Source: UBA3305 sp002373555 (lineage in GTDB: Bacteria; Bacillota; Clostridia; Lachnospirales; Lachnospiraceae). Taken from it: DNA of 34,224 nucleotides. This document shows, in pieces, positions 1 through 8,091 of this stretch; position 1 is the stretch's first letter; each line of letters opens with the position of its first letter. Both the position numbers and the translations under genes were made by a program. The notes beneath the pieces are model-generated. The model did no database searches, was not told where the DNA came from, and worked only from the letters and a program-made list of their open reading frames with translations. The stretch covers positions 1 through 34,224 of the forward strand of contig CAMOER010000028.1 of the NCBI GenBank assembly GCA_946612455.1, given 5' to 3'.

Positions 1-53
1 GATACGGGTATAGTATATCATAAAACCTATCTTAATGAAATCTATCTACCATT

Positions 54-116
54 GGGGTCAGACCCCATAAAGAATTCATAAACTCAGTTTATATTTCTTT
101 CCCGGGGTCTGACCCC
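54..116. repeat. Twin right-end hairpins of the IS200 element
   Basis: Two near-identical palindromes, ggggtcagacccc (54-66) and ggggtctgacccc (104-116), lie 50 bp apart in tandem orientation. The second lies inside the 3' end of tnpA and encodes part of the transposase tail. Between them, ataaact-c-agtttat (78-92) spans the tnpA stop codon. In this family the subterminal hairpin is the TnpA recognition site; which of the two is used cannot be read from the sequence. Confidence 0.55.
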
Positions 117-536
117 ATTATCCCGGGTATCTTCTTTCCTGGATTCTTCTGCTTGATCTTGTATATACTTCTTAACTGCGCTTTCGGTAATATTACCGAT
201 TATCTCCACATAATATCCCCTGGCCCAAAATGCTTTATTCCACTTACTTTGTAATTCTGGATGCCGATCGTATATCATCAAAGTGCTTTTCCCTTTCAAA
301 TATCCCATAAAGCTTGATACGCTTATCTTAGGCGGAATCATCACGCTCAAATGTACATGATCGATACACACTGCTCCAGCAATAATCTCAACATCTTTAT
401 ACTTGCATAAAGTTCCAATTATATCCCGGACGTCTTGCCGCAATTGGCCATACAACGCCTTTTTTCGATACTTGGGGATGAAGACTATATGATACTGGCA
501 TTTCCATTTAGTATGTGATAAGCTTTTATTGTCCAT
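84..536 (-). CDS. tnpA: IS200/IS605 family transposase TnpA (Y1 HUH)
   Basis: A 150-residue protein, normal length for TnpA of IS200. The N-terminus has the family pattern KWKCQYHIVFIPKYRKK. The HUH metal-binding motif is in CIDHVHLSV (His-Val-His), and the catalytic Tyr is probably the one in AVKKYIQDQ near the C-terminal helix. It catalyses single-strand excision and insertion as a dimer, through a 5'-phosphotyrosine intermediate. The ATG is preceded by GGAGGCG. The gene looks intact, so the element may be active. The last residues (GVRPRERNIN) are encoded across the palindrome at 104-116, so the hairpin has been recruited into the coding sequence. Identification is by motifs and overall pattern. 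Confidence 0.93.
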   Translation of the reverse strand: MDNKSLSHTKWKCQYHIVFIPKYRKKALYGQLRQDVRDIIGTLCKYKDVEIIAGAVCIDHVHLSVMIPPKISVSSFMGYLKGKSTLMIYDRHPELQSKWNKAFWARGYYVEIIGNITESAVKKYIQDQAEESRKEDTRDNGVRPRERNIN

Positions 537-542
537 GTGGAC

Positions 543-598
543 GCCTCCAATTGTTTGAGTTTGGCTTGCGACACCAACCTCATTTTATCATAGGAGGC
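543..598 (-). promoter_or_regulatory. 5'-leader hairpin that can mask the tnpA ribosome binding site
   Basis: In the tnpA mRNA the Shine-Dalgarno GGAGGC (read from 548-543) is complementary to GCCTCC about 45 nt upstream (read from 598-593). Pairing would bury the ribosome binding site just before the ATG at 536. Translational repression by such a leader stem is known for IS200 of enterobacteria; that it operates here is inferred from the complementarity. Confidence 0.5.
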
Positions 599-637
599 TT
601 TATTATGTTATCCTTACCGCTTCCGCTTATTCCATTC

Positions 638-656
638 TCCCCAGCATAGCTGGGGG
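638..656 (-). repeat. IS200 left-end subterminal hairpin
   Basis: tccccagcatagctgggga: a 7-bp perfect stem (ccccagc/gctgggg), extendable by one pair, with an ATA loop. It lies about 100 bp upstream of the tnpA start, where the left-end TnpA recognition hairpin is expected. Confidence 0.7.
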
Positions 657-670
657 ATTAGACTCTTCAT

Positions 671-1060
671 TTAATTCGCCGGACTACAATACACAAGTCC
701 CTTTAGATTCTCATGATAACAATCCAGATAATAACCGAGCAACGCTTCCTGTTTTCTCACATAGGATGCGTATCGGAAGATCACACCAGGGGCTGATAGA
801 TTTTCTGTTGATCCGACTTTAATGTATTCTCCCCGGTCATGTCTTCCAATGAATGTGTCCACACGGTCGAGAACGAGTTTATTTGCCTTCACTTGCCTGG
901 AGGAGCTATTAAGTTCACTACTGGCAGATGCGGCTCCAGTGGATGAAACGTGAGTGAGCACATTTATCAAGTCGAGCGGCGTGCCATCGGTATCTTTTAT
1001 CGGGTAGATGTAGTTGTTTGGGATTGTTTCATGCTTCACTTTCTCCGTGTTGTGAATCAA
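671..1060 (-). pseudogene. Broken ORF remnant, function unknown
   Basis: An open frame of 129 codons that can start only at a TTG (1060) without a recognisable ribosome binding site, directly preceded in frame by TGA. Reading that frame further upstream gives plausible protein (YLRDIEALDSINQIRYKRY) interrupted by two stops in the interval 1061-1155. The 3' part of a decayed gene is the simplest reading. The residues (for example DTFIGRHDRGEYIKVGS and LGYYLDCYHENLKGLVY) match no family I can name. It sits between the IS200 element and the AlbA_2 gene, so IS-associated decay is plausible. Alternatively it is a short genuine gene of the island. Confidence 0.4.
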
Positions 1061-1155
1061 TCACACCGTCTTTTCGTACAAAAGCCGTCAGTATCGCTTA
1101 TATCTTATCTGATTTATGGAATCGAGAGCTTCTATGTCGCGCAAATACTTGACAC

Positions 1156-2349
1156 TTATTCTGCACCAGCTGTAACCTTTTCTATTAGTTCGTTTACCAG
1201 AGAATATCTCTTGATTCCAAGCGCAAGAAGATATTCCAGATGAAGCCACTTCAAATCAATGTAAAAAACAGGCTTCTCTTCGATCTTTGTAAAAACTATC
1301 GGTTCACACACAATCTCGTTTCTATCTATCACCGTCTCAAAACGTGGCAGATCGCTTCCTTCAGACGTTATGTCTTTACAGCCCACTATGCTGACGCATC
1401 CAAAGTAACGCTGATTACCATAGAATTCGTTCATGATGGCTTGATAACCCTGCGAGACATGGTCTATTTTTTCCCAAACATCTGTTGAATATAAATACGG
1501 TCGCTCTCTTATCATGCCAATATATGTTTTCAATGGCAATAGAAACTCCACAACTCCAGTGTTATATATAATCGCCTTCTCATCCCCATAGGTGTTGACA
1601 AATCTCAGTCCATCAACACAAGGAGTGGAACGAGTATCAATCCCTGCTCCAGAGAACACAGCCGCAAAATTGATATTCTTCTGTTTCTCGATTAAGAATA
1701 GCTCTTTCCTATCATTCAGGAAAGATTCTGGAATAATATGATAGAGCATAAACTGTTCAATACCCTCTTCTTTATAATATTCTATCCGTCTTTTCCTAAA
1801 TTCTAAGATCTCCGTTTCCAAAACCCGAGACTGAACAAACATATTCTTCAGTTCCGTATATCCAATCGTAGTCTTTTGATTTCCATCCCGTTTATAAATC
1901 TTGTAGTTCTTTTGGTCTTCAAGGTGTAAATACGGAGCATAGTAATCATGGTCAATGAAAATAATCACAATGTACTTTCCCGACGCCAGCTTTACAAAAT
2001 GAAACTGAATAGGTGGCACCTTCGGCATGATGGGAGTCAGCTTATTTCTGAGGTCAAGTTCAAACTTATCTGGATTGTCGATATCCACACCTATTATGCT
2101 TGAAGCCATGCCATCTTTATCAGCAATTCCATAGATAAGGTAACCGCCTTCAGCATTTGCAAATGCACAAACATCATTACGGAATTCAGCAATCTTTTCA
2201 GCAGCCTTACTCTTATCGGCTTCCAAGAAGGAAAATGTCCGCTTGTAATCCAAATACTGATTTTCTCTGTAGTCTAAATTATTGATGATCTCGGTGAAGT
2301 CTTCCTCTGTGCATTCCAAAAGCGACTTATTGTTTATCTGTGGAAGCAT
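1156..2349 (-). CDS. AlbA_2 / Schlafen-like putative nucleic-acid-binding protein
   Basis: 397 residues. Residues about 20-150 fit the AlbA_2 (Schlafen AAA_4-like) domain: an early acidic/basic strand (NQYLDYKRTFSF), then the hallmark VCAFANAEGGYLIYGIADKDG followed by IIGVD, and later a strand resembling the family's core (SGKYIVIIFI). The C-terminal 230 residues (RKRRIEYYKEEG onward) are unfamiliar and lack the usual winged-helix ATP-dependent HTH ending. AlbA_2 proteins include transcriptional regulators, tRNA-cleaving Schlafen relatives and phage-defence components, so the exact activity is open. ATG with GGGAG 8 nt upstream. It is the second gene of an operon, 25 bp after the 2375-3166 gene. 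The base composition is clearly more AT-rich than the housekeeping genes to the right, suggesting horizontal acquisition. Confidence 0.75.
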   Translation of the reverse strand: MLPQINNKSLLECTEEDFTEIINNLDYRENQYLDYKRTFSFLEADKSKAAEKIAEFRNDVCAFANAEGGYLIYGIADKDGMASSIIGVDIDNPDKFELDLRNKLTPIMPKVPPIQFHFVKLASGKYIVIIFIDHDYYAPYLHLEDQKNYKIYKRDGNQKTTIGYTELKNMFVQSRVLETEILEFRKRRIEYYKEEGIEQFMLYHIIPESFLNDRKELFLIEKQKNINFAAVFSGAGIDTRSTPCVDGLRFVNTYGDEKAIIYNTGVVEFLLPLKTYIGMIRERPYLYSTDVWEKIDHVSQGYQAIMNEFYGNQRYFGCVSIVGCKDITSEGSDLPRFETVIDRNEIVCEPIVFTKIEEKPVFYIDLKWLHLEYLLALGIKRYSLVNELIEKVTAGAE

Positions 2350-2374
2350 TTCTGATCTCCCTATATCATTGCAC

Positions 2375-3166
2375 TCATCTCATCTGAGAGAAGAACTCAT
2401 CTAAATCCATAATCTTTACGTTGTCTGGAACATCTACTTCATATAGACTTCCCCCATCTATTTTCTCTTCCGGGAGAATAAACCTGAACTCTTGCTCCCG
2501 TTTGAAGAAAACATCCTTACACAGTAAATGCCGCCAAGCATCACTCTCATATACGACTTGTACAGGCCTATTTCCTGGTCTCACTGGTACTCGATCCTGT
2601 GTAATGAAGTTCAAGAATTCCATATCAATCACTTTTGTGGGTCTTCCTTCAGAAATAACATCGATTCCGTACATTTTAAAATAACGAACAGAATCTGCTC
2701 GACAATCAAGATGTGTACTATCTTCCGTACCGTGGATACTCTTAACGACATTCTCAACAAAACTGTCTGGCTCTGAAATAATGGCTACTGCGTTTGCTTC
2801 CGGAAAATGCTCACAAATGCTGTCTTGTATTTCTGAAGACAACTTGATATTTCCCGAAGCATCTACGTCCTTATCATAACATACAAACAAACAATACACT
2901 GGGCTTTTCTTTACAGGTTCTATAAAGATGCTGAAATTGAACCTGCCTCCAGAAAGTTCAGTTGTAATGCCTGTATCGTAAGACGTAAACTGTACACTTG
3001 TTGCAGGGATAAACATTCCAGCTTCCAGTTTGTCGCCCTGTCCCCTTACAAGATTCTCTTCGATCTTGTGAAAGGTTTCGGCTGTGGAAAACCACAGTTC
3101 TCCCCTTTGTATAGATGATATGTTTTCTTTCTTCCCAAATTTCAATAAATACCTGATGTTACTCAT
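2375..3166 (-). CDS. Uncharacterised protein, first gene of the AlbA_2 operon
   Basis: 263 residues, no signal peptide or membrane segment, so probably cytosolic. The N-terminus reads YLLKFGKKENISSIQRGELWFSTAETF with a later RGQGDKLEAG. I associate this 'fGk.e.i..l..G.lyf' opening with a family of uncharacterised accessory proteins found in defence-rich regions, but cannot name a domain with certainty. The C-terminus (FKREQEFRFILPEE) resembles the closing strand of the same group. ATG with GGAAGGA 7 nt upstream. It is co-directional with the AlbA_2 gene (25-bp gap) and AT-rich like it. No catalytic motif is evident. The conserved pairing would have to be tested in other genomes before proposing a joint function. 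Confidence 0.6.
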   Translation of the reverse strand: MSNIRYLLKFGKKENISSIQRGELWFSTAETFHKIEENLVRGQGDKLEAGMFIPATSVQFTSYDTGITTELSGGRFNFSIFIEPVKKSPVYCLFVCYDKDVDASGNIKLSSEIQDSICEHFPEANAVAIISEPDSFVENVVKSIHGTEDSTHLDCRADSVRYFKMYGIDVISEGRPTKVIDMEFLNFITQDRVPVRPGNRPVQVVYESDAWRHLLCKDVFFKREQEFRFILPEEKIDGGSLYEVDVPDNVKIMDLDEFFSQMR

Positions 3167-3228
3167 TTCATTTTCCTTCCGCCGATGACGACGCCATCAC
3201 CACTACAAAGGCATTTTCACAAACGTCG

Positions 3229-3251
3229 ATGAATGAACCTTGTTCATTCAT
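3229..3251. repeat. Perfect short palindrome between recO and the accessory operon
   Basis: atgaatgaac-ctt-gttcattcat: 10-bp perfect arms with a 3-nt loop. It lies 60 bp upstream of the 3166 start and about 85 bp after the recO stop. It could be an operator for the accessory operon or part of the recO 3' stem-loop; there is no T-run on the minus strand next to it. Confidence 0.4.
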
Positions 3252-3302
3252 ACTAAAACCGCAAGTCTTACGCGGTGGATACTTCGCTTCGCTCAGCATG
3301 AC
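3252..3302. repeat. Half-copy of the dispersed GTCAT...ATGAC palindrome
   Basis: Contains actaaaaccgc, acgcggtggat and cttcgctcagcatgac, the right half of the palindrome seen complete at 7975, 9333, 18006 and 19430. It lies just after the recO stop codon, like the other copies, which follow stop codons of minus-strand genes. Confidence 0.65.
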
Positions 3303-3333
3303 AATCATTAGTTGCTTGACGAAGTGTCTCTCT

Positions 3334-3981
3334 TCACAGCAAAGCGTTCAGTACTTCTAACGACTTGAACTCCCTGTCGATATAGAAATTTTTGAGCCCA
3401 TTGACGGCGGTATAAAACTCCTCCGCCGCGTCCGGTTTCAGATTGAACGAGAACAGGCTTTTCGGCGGCGTCGTGAGCACAAACTGCCACGCATATGCCG
3501 CCGCCTCGTGACACCTGTGAAACGGCTCTTCGGAATATTCTCCCTGGCTCGCCATCATCTTCAGCTCATACACATAACGGATCAGATTTCGGTCCATTTC
3601 GCCGCGTTTCAGTGCGAGCAGCGCGGCATACAGGATGTTGATCATCGCTCTCCCATCCACGCCTTCGCGGCCGTAGTAATCGGCGAATTCACAGAAATAG
3701 GAGCTGTAGCAGACGGCTTCGACGTCCTGCGACAGCTCGGTGAAGTAATTCCGGATCTCCATCGATTTGAGGTTGTAGGTGGTGCGGCCCTCGTAGAGGG
3801 TGAAGCTGCCGAAGGCGAGCGCACGGCTGCCGGCGACGAACGGGCTGTTCGGGCGGCGGGCGCCTTTGGCGAAGGCGGAGATTTTGCCGCGCTCCGCCGT
3901 GAGGAGGAGCAGGCGGCGGTCGTAGTCGCCGACGGGCATGGCGGAGAGGACAATGCCGGTGACTGTCAGAAGATCGCTCAT
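3334..3981 (-). CDS. recO: DNA repair protein RecO
   Basis: 215 residues. An N-terminal OB fold (LTVTGIVLSAMPVGDYDRRLLLLTAERGKI...AKGARRPNS) is followed by the helical RecO C-domain (YFTELSQDVEAVCYSSYFCEF). RecO helps load RecA onto SSB-coated single-strand DNA with RecF/RecR. The protein is shorter than the usual 240-250 residues, and the four-Cys zinc site common in RecO is absent; the region after the helical core ends early. ATG with AGGAGGGG about 10 nt upstream. It is co-directional with era upstream (75 bp), a common recO-era neighbourhood. Confidence 0.88.
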   Translation of the reverse strand: MSDLLTVTGIVLSAMPVGDYDRRLLLLTAERGKISAFAKGARRPNSPFVAGSRALAFGSFTLYEGRTTYNLKSMEIRNYFTELSQDVEAVCYSSYFCEFADYYGREGVDGRAMINILYAALLALKRGEMDRNLIRYVYELKMMASQGEYSEEPFHRCHEAAAYAWQFVLTTPPKSLFSFNLKPDAAEEFYTAVNGLKNFYIDREFKSLEVLNALL

Positions 3982-4023
3982 ATGTGTTGTCCCCTCCTTT
4001 CCCTGGGTTACTGTGTTGAGTGT

Positions 4024-4055
4024 AGTGTCATCCTGAGTGTGCCCCCAATGACACT
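4024..4055 (-). terminator. Stem-loop immediately after the era stop
   Basis: agtgtcat (4024-4031) pairs with atgacact (4048-4055), an 8-bp perfect stem starting one base after the era stop codon at 4057. No U-run follows on the minus strand, so it is a poor intrinsic terminator and may instead stabilise the 3' end. The inner sequence (gtcatcctgag) matches one end of the dispersed palindrome family. Confidence 0.4.
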
Positions 4056-4056
4056 T

Positions 4057-4962
4057 TTAATTCTCCTCCCTGTACCCGTAATTCTTCAGATACAGTTCGT
4101 TATCTCTCCATTCCTTCCGTACCTTCACCCACAGCTTCAGATTCACCTGCGCATCCATCAGCGCCTCGATCTCTCTCCTCGCCTGGGTCCCGATCTTCTT
4201 CAGCATCGCGCCGTTTTTCCCGATAATGATCCCCTTGTGGGAATCCCGTTCGCACACGATCGTCGCATCAATATCGAAGAAATTGCTCATGCCTCTCTCC
4301 TTCATCTGGTCGATCACGACCGCGATCCCGTGCGGCACTTCATCCTTCAGATTGCGCAGCGCCTTCTCCCGGATCAGCTCCGCGGCGATCTGCCGCATCG
4401 GCTGGTCGGTGACGGTGTCCGGATCGAAGTACATCGGGCCTTCCGGCAGATATTTGAAGATCACATTCACGAGTTCGTCCGTGTTGTCGCCCTTCAGCGC
4501 CGACACCGGCACGATCTCCGCGAAATCATACGCGTCGCGGTACATCACGATGAGCTTCATGAGCTCCTCGCGGCTGATGGTGTCGATCTTGTTGAGCACC
4601 AGCACGACAGGCGTTTTCACGCCCGCGAGCTTCTTCAGAATGTATTTCTCATTTTCGCCGATATAGCTTGTGGGCTCCGCGAGCCACGCGATCATGTCGG
4701 ATTCCTTGAGTGTGTGCTCCGCGACGCTGACCATGTAGCCGTCCAGACGGTTCCGCACCTTGTGGATGCCGGGGGTGTCCAGGAAAATGATCTGGCCGCG
4801 GTCATCGGTGTAAACGGTCTGGATGCGGTTGCGGGTCGTCTGCGGCTTTTCGGATGTGATCGCGATTTTCTGGCCGATCAGGCGGTTCATAAGAGTTGAT
4901 TTGCCGACGTTCGGGCGGCCGATAAGGGTGACAAAGCCCGAGCGGAAGCCTGTATTATTCAT
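4057..4962 (-). CDS. era: GTPase Era, ribosome assembly factor
   Basis: 301 residues, full length. G1 GRPNVGKS (15-22), G3 DTPG (62-65), G4 NKID (124-127), then a C-terminal KH domain with GIIIGKNGAMLKKIG near 243-257. Era binds the 3' end of 16S rRNA in 30S maturation. ATG preceded by AGGAG. The start lies 16 nt after the stop of the M16 peptidase gene, so the two are probably cotranscribed; recO follows downstream. Confidence 0.97.
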   Translation of the reverse strand: MNNTGFRSGFVTLIGRPNVGKSTLMNRLIGQKIAITSEKPQTTRNRIQTVYTDDRGQIIFLDTPGIHKVRNRLDGYMVSVAEHTLKESDMIAWLAEPTSYIGENEKYILKKLAGVKTPVVLVLNKIDTISREELMKLIVMYRDAYDFAEIVPVSALKGDNTDELVNVIFKYLPEGPMYFDPDTVTDQPMRQIAAELIREKALRNLKDEVPHGIAVVIDQMKERGMSNFFDIDATIVCERDSHKGIIIGKNGAMLKKIGTQARREIEALMDAQVNLKLWVKVRKEWRDNELYLKNYGYREEN

Positions 4963-4978
4963 GTTGTTCTCCTGTATT

Positions 4979-7921
4979 TCAGCTCAGGACCTCCACCGTC
5001 CCGAACAGTTCTTTCTCTTCTTCTATCCTGGCTTCTCCGCCGATCACGCAGATCTGCCCGCACCCGATGATCGCCTCGATCTGCGGCGCCAGCGCACGCA
5101 GCGCCGCGACATCCGTCGCCAGCACCTCATCGCGCTCTTTCTGCAGCATTTCTTCCGTGATCCTGCCCATGAACGCGGACATCGACTGGGCCCCGAGCGC
5201 CGACGGCGGCAGCGGATGATCGAGCTGGCCGATCGTGCCGATCACATAGCCGTCCATCTCCTCCGGATCGATCTCGAGCGTCCGGAGATATTCCGGAATT
5301 CCGCGGTACACATCGAATGTCTTGCCGATATTCGGGTCGCGGTAGGAAACGAACGCGCCGTTTCCGTTCATATTGAACGTGCACATGCAGCCGTACGCGC
5401 CGCCCTTCACGCGGACATTCACCCAGAGATACTCGTCGCCGAGCAGCTTTCTGAGCACGCGCAGCGCGCCGGTATACTTCAGGCCCGCGTGGCGGTAATT
5501 GCCGACCATCGCGTCATACTGCACCTGCGACGCTGTGCCGAACGCCTCATTTTTCTTTTCAAGTTCGAATTTCCACGCTGCCTTCGACGGACGCACGGGA
5601 TCTTCGGCGGGAACATTTTCGCCCGCGGGAAGTGCCTGCACAGCCTCCGCAAGCGCCGGTGCAAATGCTTCGAAATCCTCAGCCGGCGACGTCAGGGAAA
5701 CGATCATGCCGTTCTTCACGAACAGCCTGTCTCTGAGCGACGTCAGCTGTGCAGCCAGCTGGTCTGCGCCTTCATCGGTCTTGATCTGCTCGCTCAGCGC
5801 ATTGATATATTTGTAGAATTCGATGCCGGACAGCTTATCCGAGAACTGTCCCGCCGCGCTGCCATAGGAGGACGCGCGCAGGATCGACGTGGAATGGCCG
5901 TTCTGCACCAGTCCGTACAGCATACGGGATTTGGCCTCCGCGATCAGTTCTCTCAGGTGCTTCCTGTCGGAGAAATCGGTTTCCGTGACAATTTCCGTCA
6001 TCAGCGCCAGCGCCTTCGCACGGTTCTCAGACAGCACGCGGCAGTTGATCGTGATATACGGGCCGAATTCTTCCGGCGCATTGATATTTCCGTATACAGA
6101 GGTGCCGCCGTTGATCCCGCCGGTGTGGAACATGATCTCGCCGGCGAGTTCTCTGTAATCATGCTGCTTTGTGGACATCTGCACGAACAGACTGCGCAGC
6201 AGCGACATGGCGGAAATCTCGTCTTCCGCGATGCCGTCCGCACGGAACATCAGAGAAATGTACTCAATACCGTTCGTTTCGATCTCGTGATGGATCACCG
6301 GGATGCCGGCGGCTTCCTTCACGGTGTTGTAAAGCGGCTGGGTCTTCCGGTCGATATCGTCGATCGACAGCGCCGGAAGCGTCGCGAGCTCTTCCTTCGT
6401 CGGCGGCTCGTCCTGGAAGGCCTTGAGCTCTGCCGTCTGGCGGATGAGCTCCTGCTTCTCGGCGGCGGTCATGGCATCCAGCTTCTGCTGCAGCATTTCC
6501 GCTGTCGCATCGTCCTGCTGCTTCGTGAGACCGGGCACGGGCGTGAGCGTCAGGGTGCCCTGGTGGTTGTTGTGCAGGAAGAATGTGTCGATCAGCTCTT
6601 CAAAATAACCTTCCTCGATGGCGGTGCGGAGCCTGTCAAATGTTTCCGAATACGCGATGTGCATGAGCGGATCGGCGTCGTAGAGCCAGCTGTTCATGCA
6701 CTCGATGCCGGTGATCAGGCCCTTCGGCGTGCCGCCGAAATCAGCTTCGCGCTGCTTGAATTCAAACATGTTGAGGGCGGCGGTGAGGACTTTTTTGTCA
6801 AAACCGTTCTTTACGATGTCCGCGAGCGTGTCGTCGATCAGCTGCAGGAATTCGGCTTTGCGGGATTCCTCGGCATTCTTGGCGACCACAGAGAAGTACA
6901 TCTGGAGATTGCTGGAGGCGCAGCCGCCGTAGATCTCTTCGCCGATGCCGGCGTCCGTGAGCACCTGCTTAAGGACAGCGCCGGGCATGTCAAGGAGGAC
7001 CGTTTCCAGGATCTCCATGGCCATGTATTTCAGCGGATCGGTGACCGGCCCAACGACCCAGTGTCTGGAGAGAATGGACGCATTTTCGCCGTCCTCCTCT
7101 TCCGGAATGGAATACGGAACGGTCATGTCCGCGGGCGCGTCGAAGGCCTTCTGCATGGGGATCGCGGAATTGACCATGATCGCGTCGAAAGCCGAGAGGT
7201 ACTCGCGGTCGAGCCACTCGAGCTGGTCGGCCATGTCGAGGTCGCCGTAAAGATAGATGTAGCTGTTGGACGGATGGTACCAGCGGCTGTGGAAATCCGT
7301 GAACTGCTCATAGGTGAGGTCCGGGATGTATTTCGGGATGCCGCCGGATTCGTGGGCGTATGGGGTGTCCGGGAAGAGGAGTGCCTGCGTGCTGCTCTCC
7401 AGGATGTCCTCGGCGGACGAAAGCGCGCCCTTCATTTCATTGTAAACGACGCCGTTGTAGATCAGCGGGCCGTTTTCATTTTCGAGTTCGTAATGCCAGC
7501 CCTCCTGACGGAAGATCTTGTCTTCCTTGTAGATGTTGGGGTAGAGGACGGCGTCCATGTAGACGTCCATCAGATTCCGGAAGTCCTTCTCGTTGCAGCT
7601 GGCGACCGGGTAGATGGTCTTGTCCGGGTACGTCATGGCGTTCAGAAAGGTCTTCAGGGAGGTCTTCTCCATCTGGATGAAGGGGTCCTTCACCGGGAAT
7701 TTGCGGGAGCCGCACAGGACGGAGTGCTCCAGGATGTGCGGGACGCCGGTGGAGTCCGAGGGGGGCGTGCGGAAACCGATCATGAAGACGCGGTTGGGGT
7801 CGGAATTCTTGATGGTAAAAATGCGGGCACCGGACTTCTTGTGGTAGAGAAGGGAGGCGGTGCCGGAAAGCTCCCCTATGGGAGTGGTTTTGATGAGGGA
7901 ATAGGTTTCGGGGATGGTCAT
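4979..7921 (-). CDS. M16C family zinc metallopeptidase (presequence-protease-like)
   Basis: 980 residues from the ATG at 7921, chosen because AAGGAG lies 7 nt upstream; an ATG 33 nt further out has no such site. The inverted zinc motif HILEH is at 62-66 (PHILEHSVLCGSRKFPVKDPF context), typical of the M16C/PreP/Cym1 group. The length fits the fused two-lobe peptidasome (four M16 repeats). No signal peptide, so probably cytosolic. The family degrades short unfolded peptides inside a closed chamber; the bacterial role is not settled. A very long antisense open frame exists here but is a codon-bias shadow. Likely cotranscribed with era. Confidence 0.93.
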   Translation of the reverse strand: MTIPETYSLIKTTPIGELSGTASLLYHKKSGARIFTIKNSDPNRVFMIGFRTPPSDSTGVPHILEHSVLCGSRKFPVKDPFIQMEKTSLKTFLNAMTYPDKTIYPVASCNEKDFRNLMDVYMDAVLYPNIYKEDKIFRQEGWHYELENENGPLIYNGVVYNEMKGALSSAEDILESSTQALLFPDTPYAHESGGIPKYIPDLTYEQFTDFHSRWYHPSNSYIYLYGDLDMADQLEWLDREYLSAFDAIMVNSAIPMQKAFDAPADMTVPYSIPEEEDGENASILSRHWVVGPVTDPLKYMAMEILETVLLDMPGAVLKQVLTDAGIGEEIYGGCASSNLQMYFSVVAKNAEESRKAEFLQLIDDTLADIVKNGFDKKVLTAALNMFEFKQREADFGGTPKGLITGIECMNSWLYDADPLMHIAYSETFDRLRTAIEEGYFEELIDTFFLHNNHQGTLTLTPVPGLTKQQDDATAEMLQQKLDAMTAAEKQELIRQTAELKAFQDEPPTKEELATLPALSIDDIDRKTQPLYNTVKEAAGIPVIHHEIETNGIEYISLMFRADGIAEDEISAMSLLRSLFVQMSTKQHDYRELAGEIMFHTGGINGGTSVYGNINAPEEFGPYITINCRVLSENRAKALALMTEIVTETDFSDRKHLRELIAEAKSRMLYGLVQNGHSTSILRASSYGSAAGQFSDKLSGIEFYKYINALSEQIKTDEGADQLAAQLTSLRDRLFVKNGMIVSLTSPAEDFEAFAPALAEAVQALPAGENVPAEDPVRPSKAAWKFELEKKNEAFGTASQVQYDAMVGNYRHAGLKYTGALRVLRKLLGDEYLWVNVRVKGGAYGCMCTFNMNGNGAFVSYRDPNIGKTFDVYRGIPEYLRTLEIDPEEMDGYVIGTIGQLDHPLPPSALGAQSMSAFMGRITEEMLQKERDEVLATDVAALRALAPQIEAIIGCGQICVIGGEARIEEEKELFGTVEVLS

Positions 7922-7974
7922 GGGTGTCTCCTTGGGGTGTATGTGTGTTGTCAATTATAGGGTGAAGAGAGATT

Positions 7975-8086
7975 GTCATTCAGAGCAGGCTTGCCTGCGA
8001 AGAATCCACCGCGTTCTGGCTTCGGTTTTACTAAAACCGCCTGCGTTACGGCGTGGACCTTCGTCGCTGCCGCTCCTCAGGATAAC
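7975..8086. repeat. Dispersed long palindrome, complete copy
   Basis: Starts gtcattcagagcaggcttgc and ends cgctcctcaggataac, with tccaccgcg and cggcgtgga arms and a central cggttttactaaaaccg hairpin. It fills the gap between the U32 gene stop (8092) and the M16 peptidase start. It can fold over its whole length and may act as a 3'-end or termination structure of the U32 transcript. Confidence 0.7.
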
Positions 8087-8091
8087 AATTT

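Larger units (their letters stand above)
54..656 (-). mobile_element. IS200-type insertion sequence (IS200/IS605 family, tnpA only)
   Basis: A single Y1/HUH transposase gene is flanked by subterminal hairpins instead of terminal inverted repeats, which is the IS200 organisation. The left-end hairpin, upstream of the gene, is ccccagc-ata-gctgggg at 639-655. Right-end hairpins are ggggtcagacccc at 54-66 and the related ggggtctgacccc at 104-116. There is no tnpB on either side. The exact ends are not fixed, because IS200 elements cleave outside the hairpins and make no target duplication; the stated limits are the outer hairpin edges. The element adjoins an AT-rich island with a broken ORF, which fits an insertion-prone spot. 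Confidence 0.8.

Noticed and set aside
3508..4899. Plus-strand open frame of 463 codons across recO and era
   Set aside because: An antisense shadow of two clearly identified genes.
4823..7960. A plus-strand open frame of more than 1000 codons antisense to the M16 peptidase gene
   Set aside because: Its translation is rich in Arg, His, Asp and Val without domain patterns, as expected for the antisense frame of a GC-biased gene; the minus strand encodes a clear peptidase.
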